A stretch of DNA of 64,000 nt from Aralia elata (taxonomy: Eukaryota > Streptophyta > Magnoliopsida > Apiales > Araliaceae), in assembly GCA_034770075.1 (NCBI GenBank), contig CM068388.1, positions 63,844,365 to 63,908,364 of the forward strand, given 5' to 3'. Position 1 is the first letter of the stretch. Each line of letters opens with the position of its first letter. Made by a program: the position numbers and the translations under genes. The notes under the pieces are model-generated. The model made no database searches. It was not told the origin of the DNA and saw only the letters and a program-made list of their open reading frames with translations. Positions 1 through 10,670 of this stretch are shown here, piece by piece.

Positions 1-212
1 ACAGTCCGAGAATCACTGGGAGGTGCGCCACACCTTCCGGGAATGCCAAATTCGGATAGCCTTGCTGTCACGTCGATTTCGGTTGCAAATTATCATGGTG
101 GCGTCGAGTGTCCGTACTTCTTCCCATCTTTTGCTCTCGCAGGCCGATCCTTTTGACGAATTTGCCCTCCTGTCAAGGTTAATATAGGAAACGCAAAATT
201 TGGGTGTCTACA
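1..212 (+). mobile_element. LTR tail, retrotransposon fragment
   Basis: The block is more GC-rich than the DNA to its right and ends in GGGTGTCTACA at 202-212, after which composition becomes strongly AT-rich. An end of the form GGGTGTC-TACA is common for plant gypsy LTRs, so I read this as the last part of an LTR whose remainder lies left of the window. No coding sequence is visible and no target-site duplication can be checked. The lineage is uncertain. Confidence 0.35.
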
Positions 213-1019
213 TTAGACATACAATATATTATTTAGTACTAGTAATAACCAAATAACTTATTAGTTATAGCAAAAATTCTAACTGTAAGGGTGTAAACGA
301 ATGAATTGAACTAAACTGAGGGTTAGTCAGAGTCAAGCTCAAATTTGAGTCTTTTCATAGTAACTACTTTATAATAGATATAATTATAAATTGAACTTAT
401 TATTTTACTTAAAAATTTAAAAATATATTTACTATTACACTTTATAATAATTTTATTTAATTTTGTATATACTATAAAAGAATGTATTGAATACCTATTC
501 GACTATATATCAATCGAATATGTATCGAATCACAATCGAGTGTTCGAGTAGTTTGAATCATAAACGAGTCAAGTATAACCTTGCTCAAATTATACTCATA
601 TTTTTATTAAAAATATTTTTTGTGCTTAAATTTGGATCATATTATTAACGAATCTAAGTCTCGCTCGCATTTTTCTGAGTTGAGTTTGAATCAAGTTCAA
701 ACCGTTTGGTTAGTTTTAGAGTCTTACTTAGGAGCATAGAACCAGCGAAACAAATTAATAGAAAAAGAAAACTTCGAGATCTCACCATTCTCTACCAACC
801 CTCTATAGGACTGAGAAAAAAGTGGATAAAAAGAAATAATCAAATTAAATCAAATTTTTTAAATCAATTTTGTTTTGTTATTCGATTGTTTTTTACAATT
901 GAGTTATATTTGATTTAATATCTGATTTTCGGGTTCGAGTTTGATTTTTGAATTTGTTTATTTGGTTAACCGAGTAACTGAATGAGAAATTAAAAAAAAT
1001 TAAGCCTTAAAAGTTAAAA
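213..1019. other. AT-rich intergenic stretch, no gene seen
   Basis: No supported gene. Short words such as CTCAAATTTGAGTC (about 331-344), AACGAGTC (about 563) and GGTTAACCGAGTAAC (about 964) resemble degenerate non-autonomous DNA-transposon debris seen in many plants, but no terminal inverted repeats or duplication could be delimited. Confidence 0.4.
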
Positions 1020-1208
1020 GTCACTCTTAGATCTCTCACTTTCTGATCTCTCATCTCTCGCTCTCTGTTCTAACCCAAAACCCCAGTCCCCAAATCGCGA
1101 GTCGCGACTACGCTCTGCCTCCGGCGTCTCCACCTCCACTCCTTCGCAGCCCCGCCCTAGTCTCTATCTGTCTCTCTGCCCTAACACAAATACAGAAGCC
1201 GCAAGCAG
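1020..1208 (+). other. 5'UTR-like first exon of an unidentified host gene
   Basis: A CT-rich run (ATCTCTCACTTTC, CTCGCTCTCTG) passes into a GC-richer segment with CTCCGGCGTCTCC and ends at GCAAGCAG followed by GTAATT, a plausible 5' splice donor. This composition is typical of plant 5' untranslated exons and unlike the surrounding AT-rich DNA. An ATG with a short open frame at 1620 (ATGGAGGCCAAT) may belong to the next exon. I cannot name the gene. It is the best candidate in the window for host, non-transposon sequence. Confidence 0.4.
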
Positions 1209-2874
1209 GTAATTCAAAATTGGACCTAACTCTCTCACTCTCTAGCTGTTTAGATGTGTAATTGGACCTATTTTTTTATTGTGTTCATAATTTGGTGAGT
1301 GGGTTTTCCAAGAATTTGGTGAGCTTGTTCTTGGAGGAAGGTGGGATTTTGTCACCGGAAGCTGTGATGCTAAAAGCTTTTTCTGGAGTAGAATATCATA
1401 AGCTTGGGGTTTTTGACTGATGTATTAATCTATGGCTATGTTTTTGTTATGCCAGTTTTAATCTTCCCATTTCTTAACTTTCGCCACTCCTTTATAATTT
1501 TAATTCAATTATATACATATATTTCTGAGATAAAGTTGTGTAGTTGTAATTTTTGAGCTGCAAATGGGTTGGATTTTGTTCTTCGTTTAATAATGTTGGC
1601 TTATGATTTCTCAAGAGACATGGAGGCCAATGAATTCGAACTCTATAATCATCAATCCTCTTCAAACTCTCTTCAATTAAATGTTACAAATCTCTGCTTG
1701 AAATATCTTTTGCCTGTTGTTGTCAATTTGCTGAAAATGACTAGAAATAAAGTGGAAAATAAATCAAAGTCTTTTCAATTAATATATTATAATTTTATGC
1801 CTCAATTATTTAAAGTTTCCATTTTTCTGGCAACCCAATTTATATTTTGCAGTTTTCTGATTACGTGTGTTTTGTGGCTTTAGGTTTGACATATACATTG
1901 TTTAAAGAAATTGGGTGTCTTTGAGGTTAAATTGGAAAAACAACACTTCAAGGTGAAGCTCTATAATTCTCTTTAACATATACTCATTGTTTTATATATG
2001 TATATGTATGTATTAGATGCTCTAGGTTATATATATATATATTGGAGAATGATCAACCTATTACTTTTTGACTTGGATCCTGTGGCAGTTAATAGTGGAG
2101 CCATACCTTAATATTCCAATGTTCTTAGGTGTTTTATCTAACATCTTAAATATTCCACTGTCAATTTGGTAGTATGATTATAAAACACCTTAAAGCATCT
2201 TGTGGACCTTGATGGTTCTACATGTTGTACTCTAACTGAACTTTATGGTTGTGTAAGGTGCAGCAGTCTGTTGTTGTATCATAAAATGTTTGGAAGGTTG
2301 TTATATATGGTCCATAGGCAGTAAAGCTTTAATTTTTTAGTTATTTGTTGCTAAATAAGGTTGTGTGTCATATGTGTTAAATGTTTGACAATATAACCAA
2401 TCATAGAGGACCTTACAATGCTATTAGAGTAGCATATTGTAGCTCTTGTGTCTACACATTTACTGTTTTCATTAACTACCCATTTCTAGGAACTGTGATT
2501 TACTGTTTTCATGTGTTAAACATTAACTACCCATTTCCTGGGGTCTTTCTCAGTTTCGTAGCATAGGTAATTAGGTATTCATTTGTACAAATGGACCATC
2601 TCAGCAACACCCATATAGTGTGCAAGATCATATTATTCAATGCCAGTCATTTTATTTTGACATTCTCAGCTAACTGAATACTTGTACAAAAAAAATAAGG
2701 TAACAAAATAAACAATATTCTTAATCTTGTTGATTACAGTGACTTGTTTCCTGATCATTCAACTGTCATTTGGGGCAAGGTGGCTTGCATCTAGATTACT
2801 TGAAATACTTTCTTATTAATATCTATTCTTTATGTGTGATGTTATACATAATTATTTGTTATTAGTAGTCAAAG

Positions 2875-3000
2875 GATAATTTTCAAGCTCCTAGGAAATC
2901 TGAACTTTGGGAACTTCACCAAGAAATTCCTTCTGTTATCCGAGATTTAACTCGTTCTTCTTATGTTATGGACATTTTTCTAGTTAAATTACTTCTTTGA
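2875..3000 (+). other. weak coding-exon candidate, same unidentified gene
   Basis: After CAAAG at 2870-2874 an open frame runs to a TGA at 2998-3000 and would encode a charged peptide containing KSELWELHQEIPSVIRDL. No clear splice donor is visible, so the exon end is uncertain. It lies between the 5'UTR-like exon and the better exon candidates at 3452 and 3905, on the same strand. I do not recognise the peptide. Confidence 0.2.
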
Positions 3001-3451
3001 TAACCTAATATTTCAGTAAAGAGAGTTTAACTAAAACTTTCATGGATGAAGCTTAATGCTAGTTAAGTTTTCTGTCTTCGTGCTGAGCAATGATTGTAAC
3101 ATTCATTTTTTTCATCTTTCTATTCTGCCTTTATAAGCGTATCATTTCTATATTTAATGAATGGACTCCAGTTCTCAATTTTAACATGCAGTATACTAGA
3201 CTTCAGAAAAACAAGTTTGTGTTGAACTCTGATCACTTTCAGACAGAAGTTACCGCTATTGGCTTCTTAACTTGAGACTAAGATATCAACTGTAAATCCT
3301 AGGAGACTTTCATGCTAAGTACTTGTCAAAATAGAAAAAAAAATGTTGTTAAGTGCATTTTCGAGGAACACACTAATTTTATTTTCTATTTTTAGATACA
3401 TTATTTGACAGAGTTACATATCCATGTTTTTAAATAATTTATTTTGGTCAG

Positions 3452-3574
3452 GCGAAGGATCTTACTCAATCTGCAAGGACATCGAAAAGAGTCTTCCAAG
3501 TCCAAGTATATGGATGTGTTGTAACTTCCCAAGGCATGGTTACACTTAAAGATCTTATTCAAGTCTTTGACAAA
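3452..3574 (+). other. coding-exon candidate, unidentified host gene
   Basis: A 123-nt segment lies between an acceptor-like TTGGTCAG (ending 3451) and a donor-like GTATGT at 3575. It is fully open for 41 codons in phase 0 and encodes a normally mixed sequence including VYGCVVTSQGMVTLKDLI. The next open segment (3905-3980) follows an acceptor-like TTCTAG in the same phase, so the two splice in frame. Intronic flanks are much more T/A-rich than the exon. The family is not recognised. Introns and proper splice phase argue against a retrotransposon gene. No continuation is visible downstream, so the gene is probably truncated or a relic. Confidence 0.45.
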
Positions 3575-3904
3575 GTATGTTAACTTGTTTGGAGGGCTAT
3601 ATGTGAATTCGTATAAGTTCTCAAATAATGCTTGTTTAATTAAAAGTCATCCCAAACTCTTAACTTCTTAGTTAAGACTTTTAACCATATATGGGTACTC
3701 AAGATTCAATTCCCCGGAGAAAAAAAGTCTAGCATAAGGCCTTTAGTTTTTATCTTCTGTATTATAAAACGTATTTTCAGTTTTTACAAATTCAAATTTT
3801 GTCTTATTTTCAGTTTCCTTGATTAGAATTGAAGTTTGTGTTTAACAACTCTCAATTTCTTCGACAAAGTTTATGCTAATCCTATTCATGTTTTTGTATT
3901 CTAG

Positions 3905-3980
3905 GCTGACTGCTATGCACATCCGGAGAATTACATGTCAATTTTCCATGAAAAAGTAGCCCCATATGCATCTGTTATAG
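3905..3980 (+). other. second coding-exon candidate, unidentified host gene
   Basis: Follows CTAG at 3901-3904 and continues the phase-0 frame of the 3452-3574 exon for 25 codons, including ADCYAHPENYMSIFHEKV. It ends at ATAG before GTTGTG, a possible donor at 3981. Nothing recognisable follows before the transposon-derived DNA at about 4.8 kb, so later exons are lost, outside the window or too diverged to see. Transcript or protein-homology evidence is needed to confirm the model. Confidence 0.4.
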
Positions 3981-4835
3981 GTTGTGATATTTTCTATCAA
4001 TGTTTGATTTTTTTTGGAACACTGCTACACTTTTCTAATGCCATTTATAGATGCCATTTACAGTTTGGTACAAAGTCTTGGACTAAAAGCATTACAATAC
4101 ATGTACAAATTCTCGTTATAAATTGCATGTACTGGGAGAGAAAATTTCCTCGGTTGTTGAGTATGAAACAGTTGCAAGATTTGACGAGGAAAGGATGTCC
4201 ACTCAATAATTTCTGATATAACTTATGATATCGCAGTTTCAATAGAGTTTGTTAACTAGACTACATTAATTGAGTCTTCTTTCTTCAGCTAAGATCTTTG
4301 TATCATATCGTGTCTAGTAGCATCCTATTTGAGGCATATATTTTTGTGTTGGACCCTTTTCGTTAGTTAATTTTCTATTGCATTAAACGTCTTTATCCAA
4401 AATTTTCATCACAAAAAAGCTTTTGCTTGGTATGGACCTAATATTTGGTTTTACTCCCACAGAGTTCTTCATAGTTTATTTTTTATGAAAATAACACGAT
4501 GAGGTTACTCATACATTGTAATTTATCATATTTTAAACTGTTAAAACCTGGTTAAAAATAGTTGCTAGATATAATTCCTTTAGCAATTTATACCATCATG
4601 ACATGGAGGGTAATGGTGTGATATGTTTAGCTGTCGACATTCTCCCAACTAAGTTTGCAAAAGATGTTATTAATGTCTTAGCTTATCCTTGCATTCTTTT
4701 AATTCATCCATAAAATAAGTGTTTTACTAGTCTGATTAAAGTACGTATATCTAAATCTAACTTTTTTTCAATAAGGCTTCTTAACATTTTGGAGATAACT
4801 TATCCAAAGTTATTCAAAAATAAAAAAAATAAATA
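3981..4835. other. AT-rich stretch, no gene seen
   Basis: Could be intron or 3' flank of the putative gene at the left. Short open frames on both strands (up to 93 codons) have low-complexity composition and no recognisable domain. Confidence 0.4.
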
Positions 4836-5907
4836 ATAATTTTAAAATGCAAAAACGATGTGTTTTGGAAAAAAAGAAGAAGAAGAGCGAAACGTGTTTA
4901 TTATCTTAATTTAGGGCACAATTTTAACAGTCATTCTAAAAAATTATATAAAATACGCAACAAAAGAAAATTTGTTAACAATGAATGTGGTCCATATTAG
5001 GCTACGAAATATAGTAATAAAAAATATTTTGTTGACCATGGTGAGGAAGCGTCTACGTCGGAACTATTGGTGCAGCTTAATCGGTGGGGTTTGATCGATT
5101 TTTTGTATGATTTCGATTTCTTGCTCAACCCTTGTCAAAATGTATATATGTAAAATAACGAGTTATAAAAAAATTCATATAAATTAATTTCGAAATTAAT
5201 TATTATTATTTTTTTAAAATTATAATTAAGTGAGTGAATATGATCATTATAAACTACATCCAATTTACTATAAACTCTAATTTTTATAAATTAGAAAATA
5301 TATCTATATATGCTCAATTTTAATTTCAAAAATTATAACTTTGATCAAAAAAATAAAATTGAGCATTTATTTTGAGACGGAGGGAATGAAACATTTGACC
5401 ATATAAAATTGCGTCCAAATAAATAAAAAATTAAAAATACAAAATGATGTGCTTTTGAGAAAAAAGAGAGAGGCCGAAACGTGCTTATTGGGTTTATCTT
5501 AATTTTAGGCAACAATTTACTAGTCGTTGCAAAAAATTGTTCAAAATACGTAACGAAAAATTTTTGTTGTCAATGAATGTAACCCATATTAGGCAACGAA
5601 ATATAGCAACAAAAAACTTTTCGTTGCCCACGATGAGGAGAAATCACATCGGCAACAAAAAAGTAAATAGGCGGGCATTTTTTTCCCTTCCCGCCAACGA
5701 ATTGGCAACAAATTTTTGCAACGACCTATGAATTTCGTTACGCAAAATGAAAACCTTTCACAAATTACAACGAATGGCAAATTTTGTTACTAAACATGCA
5801 TTTTTGGCAACGACTAACAAATTTTGTTGCTAAACAGGCATTTTTGGCAACGACTTTATAAGTCGTTGCCCAAAATATCGTTGCCGAATGTCCATTTTTT
5901 TGTAGTG
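4836..5907. mobile_element. CACTA-like DNA transposon fragment
   Basis: Read on the minus strand, the right edge begins CACTACAAAAAAATGG at 5907, the canonical CACTA (En/Spm superfamily) terminus. Subterminal repeats follow: GGCAACGACTTATAAAG, GGCAACGA and TTTGTTGC recur between 5700 and 5885 and can fold back. The segment 5432-5660 has a diverged second copy at 4837-5062, sharing AAACGTG, the words around CCATATTAGG and the run to GATGAGGA. No transposase frame is visible, so it is a non-autonomous derivative or fragment. The left CACTA terminus was not found. Confidence 0.55.
5300..5390. mobile_element. Stowaway-like MITE remnant
   Basis: ATTTTGAGACGGAGGGA at 5369-5385 is the reverse complement of TCCCTCCGTCTCAAAAT, the widespread terminal motif of plant Stowaway (Tc1/mariner-type) MITEs. 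Just inside it, TGCTCAATTTTA (5311-5322) and TAAAATTGAGCA (5354-5365) form a perfect 12-bp inverted repeat. The opposite terminal motif is not recognisable, so the element is probably truncated. It sits between the two diverged CACTA subcopies. Confidence 0.5.
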
Positions 5908-6399
5908 TATATTAGGGGTGATATCCATAGGCCTCTTGATTGAGTAGGACTATGAAATGCATGGCCATGCTCAAATAGTGATTTATTTTATATAGTCTAC
6001 TCATTGATCAAGAAAACTCAGATTAAATTATGAAGAGTATGACACATTCCATGGCTCGAGTTTAATCTAGGATGTCAAGGTTAAAAGGATTAAATTACAT
6101 TGAAACATTGGTCACAAAAAGGTTGTATCGAGTCACCGATCTTATTATTATTTGGGTAGCAGTGATGCATTACTAGATGTCACTCACTGTTTATAATTTT
6201 ATAATGTGATTTTAAAATTATTGCCAATATAATAATAACCTATAGGGTCACACACTTAGAACGTAATTAAAAGAGAATTAATTTAAATTGTAAGGATTTA
6301 AATATATCAATATGATTGATAGTATTTAAATTACGAATTTAAATTAACAGGATAATTTGTATATATATATGTATATTAATTAAGTAAGACTTAATTAAA

Positions 6400-6442
<43 letters not shown>

Positions 6443-6873
6443 TCGGATTTTACTTTTCTAATAGGATTAGGATTTTGCTTAACCTTTTGGACTCTATATA
6501 TATCAGATATATCAACAGTCTTATTTTACGTGAAACTAAATAGAAAAACCCTAGCCATTTTAGAAAAGAGAGTTGAGAGCAACACTTGAGAAAATCCAGA
6601 TCTTGGCGGCTAGTACCGGAGTTCTCTTTGTTGTAGATCGTGCGACGATTTGTGGGACGTTCGTGTGGATACCATAGAGACGCAGTTCCGTTGGATTGCG
6701 TTGGAGATTCGAAGTCGTTCCAGAATTTCATCGTTGCATTCAAGCTCAGATAATCGGTAAAACAAATCTAAACCTCTGAATTAATTTGTTTTTCGCATGG
6801 ATCCTGTTTTAGGGTTTCGAAATAGTTTTAAAAATTTTAAATTCCGCTGCCTTTATCTGTCGGAAACCCTACA
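5908..6873 (+). mobile_element. 5' LTR of copia element 1
   Basis: The right boundary is well defined: the LTR ends CCCTACA at 6873, one base before a perfect tRNA-iMet primer-binding site. The left boundary is uncertain because it abuts the CACTA terminus; TG near 5906-5908 is the likely start. A TATA-like TATATATA at 6495-6502 could be the promoter. The matching 3' LTR is absent from the window because the element is truncated in gag by gypsy sequence at about 9.04 kb. Confidence 0.55.
6398..6440. repeat. AT dinucleotide microsatellite
   Basis: A run of roughly twenty AT units inside the copia-1 LTR. Likely length-variable between individuals. Confidence 0.9.
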
Positions 6874-6874
6874 G

Positions 6875-6886
6875 TGGTATCAGAGC
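6875..6886 (+). other. primer-binding site, copia element 1
   Basis: TGGTATCAGAGC is complementary to the 3' end of initiator-methionine tRNA, the usual minus-strand primer site of plant LTR retrotransposons. It begins two bases after the LTR end, fixing orientation (plus) and the LTR right edge. Confidence 0.9.
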
Positions 6887-7261
6887 TACTTGCGAAAAGA
6901 TTAATTCAGATTATGTGTTTTAATTGTATTCGATATATATATGATATTTGATGATGCATGTTTACCGATCTGGAAATTGAATATACCCTATTCTGCATGT
7001 ATGCGAGTTTTGGAAAAACAGTAAGATATATGCATGTATAAGATGTTTTAATTAATCGTATCCTAGAAGGTGGAATAACAATACAACTACTGTTCTAATT
7101 GGATTAGAAACATGATTTGGTTTAATATGATTAACCTAAACTGGACATATATGATATGTTCTGAATGTATTGTTACTATTTGTGTTTTGGGGTTTGTATA
7201 CGAATCTGAAATTGTTTCATAAATTCGTGTAGAAAAATTCTGCAATACAGATTGTAGTTCG

Positions 7262-7346
7262 AAAAAATTTTCCAGGGGCGCTGCCCCCGACCCCGCTCTC
7301 AGCCGGACCACCGCCAGGGGGGGACCCCCCTTGGACCCCCCGTTGT
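7262..7346 (+). other. GC-rich palindromic island in copia-1 leader
   Basis: An abrupt GC island in AT-rich leader DNA about 390 nt after the primer site. It contains AGGGGCGCTGCCCCC, a near-perfect hairpin, and GGGGGGACCCCCC near 7318-7330, a G/C inverted repeat. Similar islands occur in other elements here. A structured RNA role (packaging, dimerisation or translation control) is conjecture. Short open frames across it have no domain. Confidence 0.5.
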
Positions 7347-8389
7347 AGCGCACGATGGTCGTAACCCTAATATTCGATATTTTTTTATTATATAAAATTA
7401 TGTTATGTGCTTATTGTGATATGCATGGTGCACAGTTATGGCCCTTTTGACCCATAGGTTAGTGGTTTTGTTTTTGAAATACGGCTTGCATGTCGTGCCT
7501 CTCTATAAAGTCTAATGTAATATTCTTTTCTCATCTAAATCCCCTCGAATGTAACTCGAGGTTTCTTTATCACATGTAATATACAAATGTAACCTATCAA
7601 GATGACAAGATGATGATGGAGAGGAGACACATACATGAGGAAGGCCCGAGGAAGCTACTATTTTGTTTTTTTTATCAGCTTAGACTGACCTTCAATCTTT
7701 TCATTAGCTTGAAAAGATTGACATAGGGTTGGGCCATAACTGTGACACATTTAATTTTGCACTTTATTTATGCTTGTATACGATATGATATGATAAATAA
7801 TGTGCATGCTTAATGAGATTAAAATTGGTGAGATCTAAATTAATTAATAAAATCCCTCATAAAATTATTAAGTCTAATCAGATGCCTTCCAATGAATAAC
7901 ACTCATCAAGACCTTGATCGATGGATGTAGGTTTGCCAAAGCAAAGTACCCTATTTATCTTAGTAAGATGCGATAGGATAATTGTGATATCCAAATTATT
8001 AAAATCATTGGGTCTGACTTAACTAAGTTATCTCAATAGGATTGTGGACTTAGAGGCATAAAGTTTGGTAGGTACCATTAGATGGACTTAGAACAAATGT
8101 TGTTCACCAAACTATCTAAGAGTTATATACGATATAATTGACAAAGGGTTGTCTACCTAAATAATTATGTTTTGAGAGAATAGCCAAAGCTAACTTAAGG
8201 CATAATGAAATATGGATCTTGGCTCACTAGGAAGATTTAAATAAAAATACTTTCCGAATTAATGGTGAGGGCTATTAATTTGAATAAAATAATGGGAGGT
8301 ATATTTTGAATGTACTATTATCAATTTCATAATATCAAAAACTCTGCAATTTGACTTATTATTTTTGCACTTATAAATTGTAGATATCA

Positions 8390-9037
8390 ATGGCAAACAA
8401 CAACACAAATAGTCTTTCACTACGATCAGTCCTTGAGAAGGAAAAACTGAGTGGAATTAATTTCCTAGACTGTCATAGGAACTTGAGGATTGTCCTCAAA
8501 CAAGAGCGCAAGCTATATGTCCTTGATGGGCCCATTCCTGTAGCACCAGCTAACACTGCACCACGTGCAGAGCATAATGCTTACAAGAAGCATCAAGATG
8601 ATGCTCTGGACGTGAGTTGTCTCATGCTAGCAACTATGAACTCTAAGCTTCAGAAGCAACATGAGTTAATGGATGCTTATGAGATGATCGAGCATCTCAA
8701 GAAATTGTTCGAAGGGCATGCTTGACAGGAGATGTATGATACAAGCAAAGCGTTGTATCACTGCAAGATGGGTGATCGTGATCCAGTTGGTCCACATGTT
8801 CTGAAAATGATTGGGTATATTAAGTACCTTGATAGGTTGGGTTTTCCAATTACTCAGGAAGCCCAAACTGATCTTGTTTTGCAATCTTTGAACAACAGCT
8901 ACTCTCACTTTGTTATGAATTATCTCATGAATGAAATTGAGAAACCACTTACTGAGTTGTTGAGCATGTTAAGAACTGCCGAGAACAACATGAAAAAGGT
9001 AGGACCCAAACAAGAGCGCATCAGAGAAACCCTATAG
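8390..9037 (+). pseudogene. gag: copia element 1 gag, one in-frame stop, truncated
   Basis: Encodes the N-terminal part of a Ty1/copia Gag, the capsid-like structural polyprotein that packages element RNA. From ATG 8390 it reads NSLSLRSVLEKEKLSGINF, then HRNLRIVLKQE, typical of the UBN2/Gag family and similar to the gag of copia element 2 at 56004. One TGA at 8723-8725 interrupts the frame, compatible with a C-to-T change of an arginine codon; the same frame then continues (QEMYDTSKALYHCKMGD) to a TAG at 9035-9037. The zinc knuckle and all pol domains are missing because gypsy DNA begins about ten bases later. Not functional as read. Confidence 0.8.
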
Positions 9038-10555
9038 CTAATTACAGCAATGGCGAAACTAGAGTTGGAGGTGAAATATCCGGAAGAGTCTGACGAAAAA
9101 TTGTTTCAATTGGGAACCGACCCAACTTTGGTGGATAAGATTAAGGAGGTACAAATTCAGGACAAAGAATGTGAGAAAATTAGGAAAAGAATATCTGGAG
9201 GTGATGAAGTGAAATTTAAAGTTGATAACGATGGAGTATTGAGATTCGAGGGAAGAATTTGGGTTCTACCAGTACAAGATGTTAAAGAGGAAATTTTGAG
9301 CGAGACTCATAATTCAAGAAATTCGATTCATCTGGGTAGTACGAAGATGTACCAGGATATCCGTAGCATTTTTGGTGGCCGAATATAAAAAGAGACGTTG
9401 CTGATTGTGTAGCCAAGTGTTTGACATGTCAGAAAGTTAAAGCAGAACATCAGAGGCCAAGTGAGCTATTACAACCGTTAGAAATCCCAGAATGGAAATG
9501 GGAGCACATTATCATGGGTTTCGTAGTAGGTCTTCCGACAACTCAGAAAGGTTTCGACGCAGTATGGGTTATCGTGGACCGACTAATGAAATCAACACAC
9601 TTCTTACCCATCAAAATCAGATTCAACTTGGATCAGTTAGCGAAGTTATATGTGAAGGAGATTATTTCGAGGCACGGTGTTCCAATATCTATCGTCTCAG
9701 ATAGGGATCCGCGCTTCACATAGAACTTTTGGAAACGACTACAGGAATGCATAGGAATGGAATTACGTATGAGTACGACATATCATCCATAGACCGACGG
9801 ATAGAGTGAAAGAACGATTCAAACATTGGAGGATATGTTAAGAGCTTGCATCATGAATTTCAAAGGAAAATTGGGATAATCATCTACCGTTGTTGGAATT
9901 TGCTTACAATAACAGTTACCACGCAAGTATTGGCATGCCGCCTTACAAAGCGTTGTATGGTAGAAACTGCAGAACTCCATTATGCTGGGCTGAAGTTGGC
10001 AAACGTCAATTGCTAGGACCAGAACTGGTATAACAGACTGCAGAAATCGTCAAAGTGATCAGGACAAGATTGATAGCAGCTCAAGATAGGCAGAAGAAAT
10101 ATGTCGATCAACATCGTAAGAATCAAGAGTTTGAGTCTGGTAGCTACGTTTTTTTGAAATTATCTCCCTGGAAAGGGAAGATTCGTTTTGGTAAGAAGGG
10201 AAAACTGAGCCCGAGGTTCGTTGGACCTTTTGAAGTGTTACGAAGAGTTGGAGAGGTCGCATATGAGGTAGCTTTACCTCCAGAATTAGAACACATTCAC
10301 CATGTTTTTCATGTCTCGGTATTACGACCATACAAACCCGACTACAAGCATGTTATCGAATATGAACCCCTGGAAGTTGAAAAAGATTTGTCTTACAAAG
10401 AAGAGCCTGTTCAGATAGTTGACAAGAAAGAGCAAGTGCTACGAAATAAAATTATACCTTCTGTCAAGGTGATCTGGAGGAACCACAACGCTGAAGAAGC
10501 TACGTGGGAACTCGAAGATCAGATGATGAGAAATTATCCCCAGCTATTTGCTTAG
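9038..10555 (+). pseudogene. pol: Tekay-type gypsy pol remnant (integrase and chromodomain)
   Basis: Homologous to the C-terminal third of the complete Tekay polyprotein in this window: LELEVKYPEESDEKLF, the integrase zinc-binding region, IPEWKWEHIIMGFVVGLPTT, VSDRDPRFT, and a C-terminal chromodomain containing VKVIWRNHNAEEATWELE. Protease, RT and RNase H are absent; the fragment starts just before integrase. Damage includes a frameshift around 9370-9390 and stops at 9721, 9790, 9802 and 10031. Three of these four stops replace glutamine codons of the intact homologue (CAG or CAA to TAG or TAA), a pattern expected from deamination of methylated cytosine. The first integrase aspartate position reads glycine (MGF for MDF). 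The final 166 codons, with the chromodomain, remain open. Confidence 0.9.
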
Positions 10556-10578
10556 TCTATGTGTAGCGATTCTGTTCT

Positions 10579-10670
10579 GGGGACAAAATCTTTGTAAGGG
10601 GGGAGAATGTAACGGGACGAATTAATTGAGTCGTAATTTTGGGGACAGAATCCTTTTAAGGGGGGGAAGA
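10579..10670 (+). repeat. duplicated polypurine tract before the gypsy 3' LTR
   Basis: Two copies of a GGGGACA-AATC-TAAGGGGGG block, starting at 10579 and 10641, are 62 bp apart, each followed by a G/A run and a TGTAACG- or TGTGACG-like word. The second, AAGGGGGGGAAGA, lies directly against the LTR start at 10671 and is the expected polypurine tract for plus-strand priming. The first resembles a duplicated tract plus LTR edge. Confidence 0.65.
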
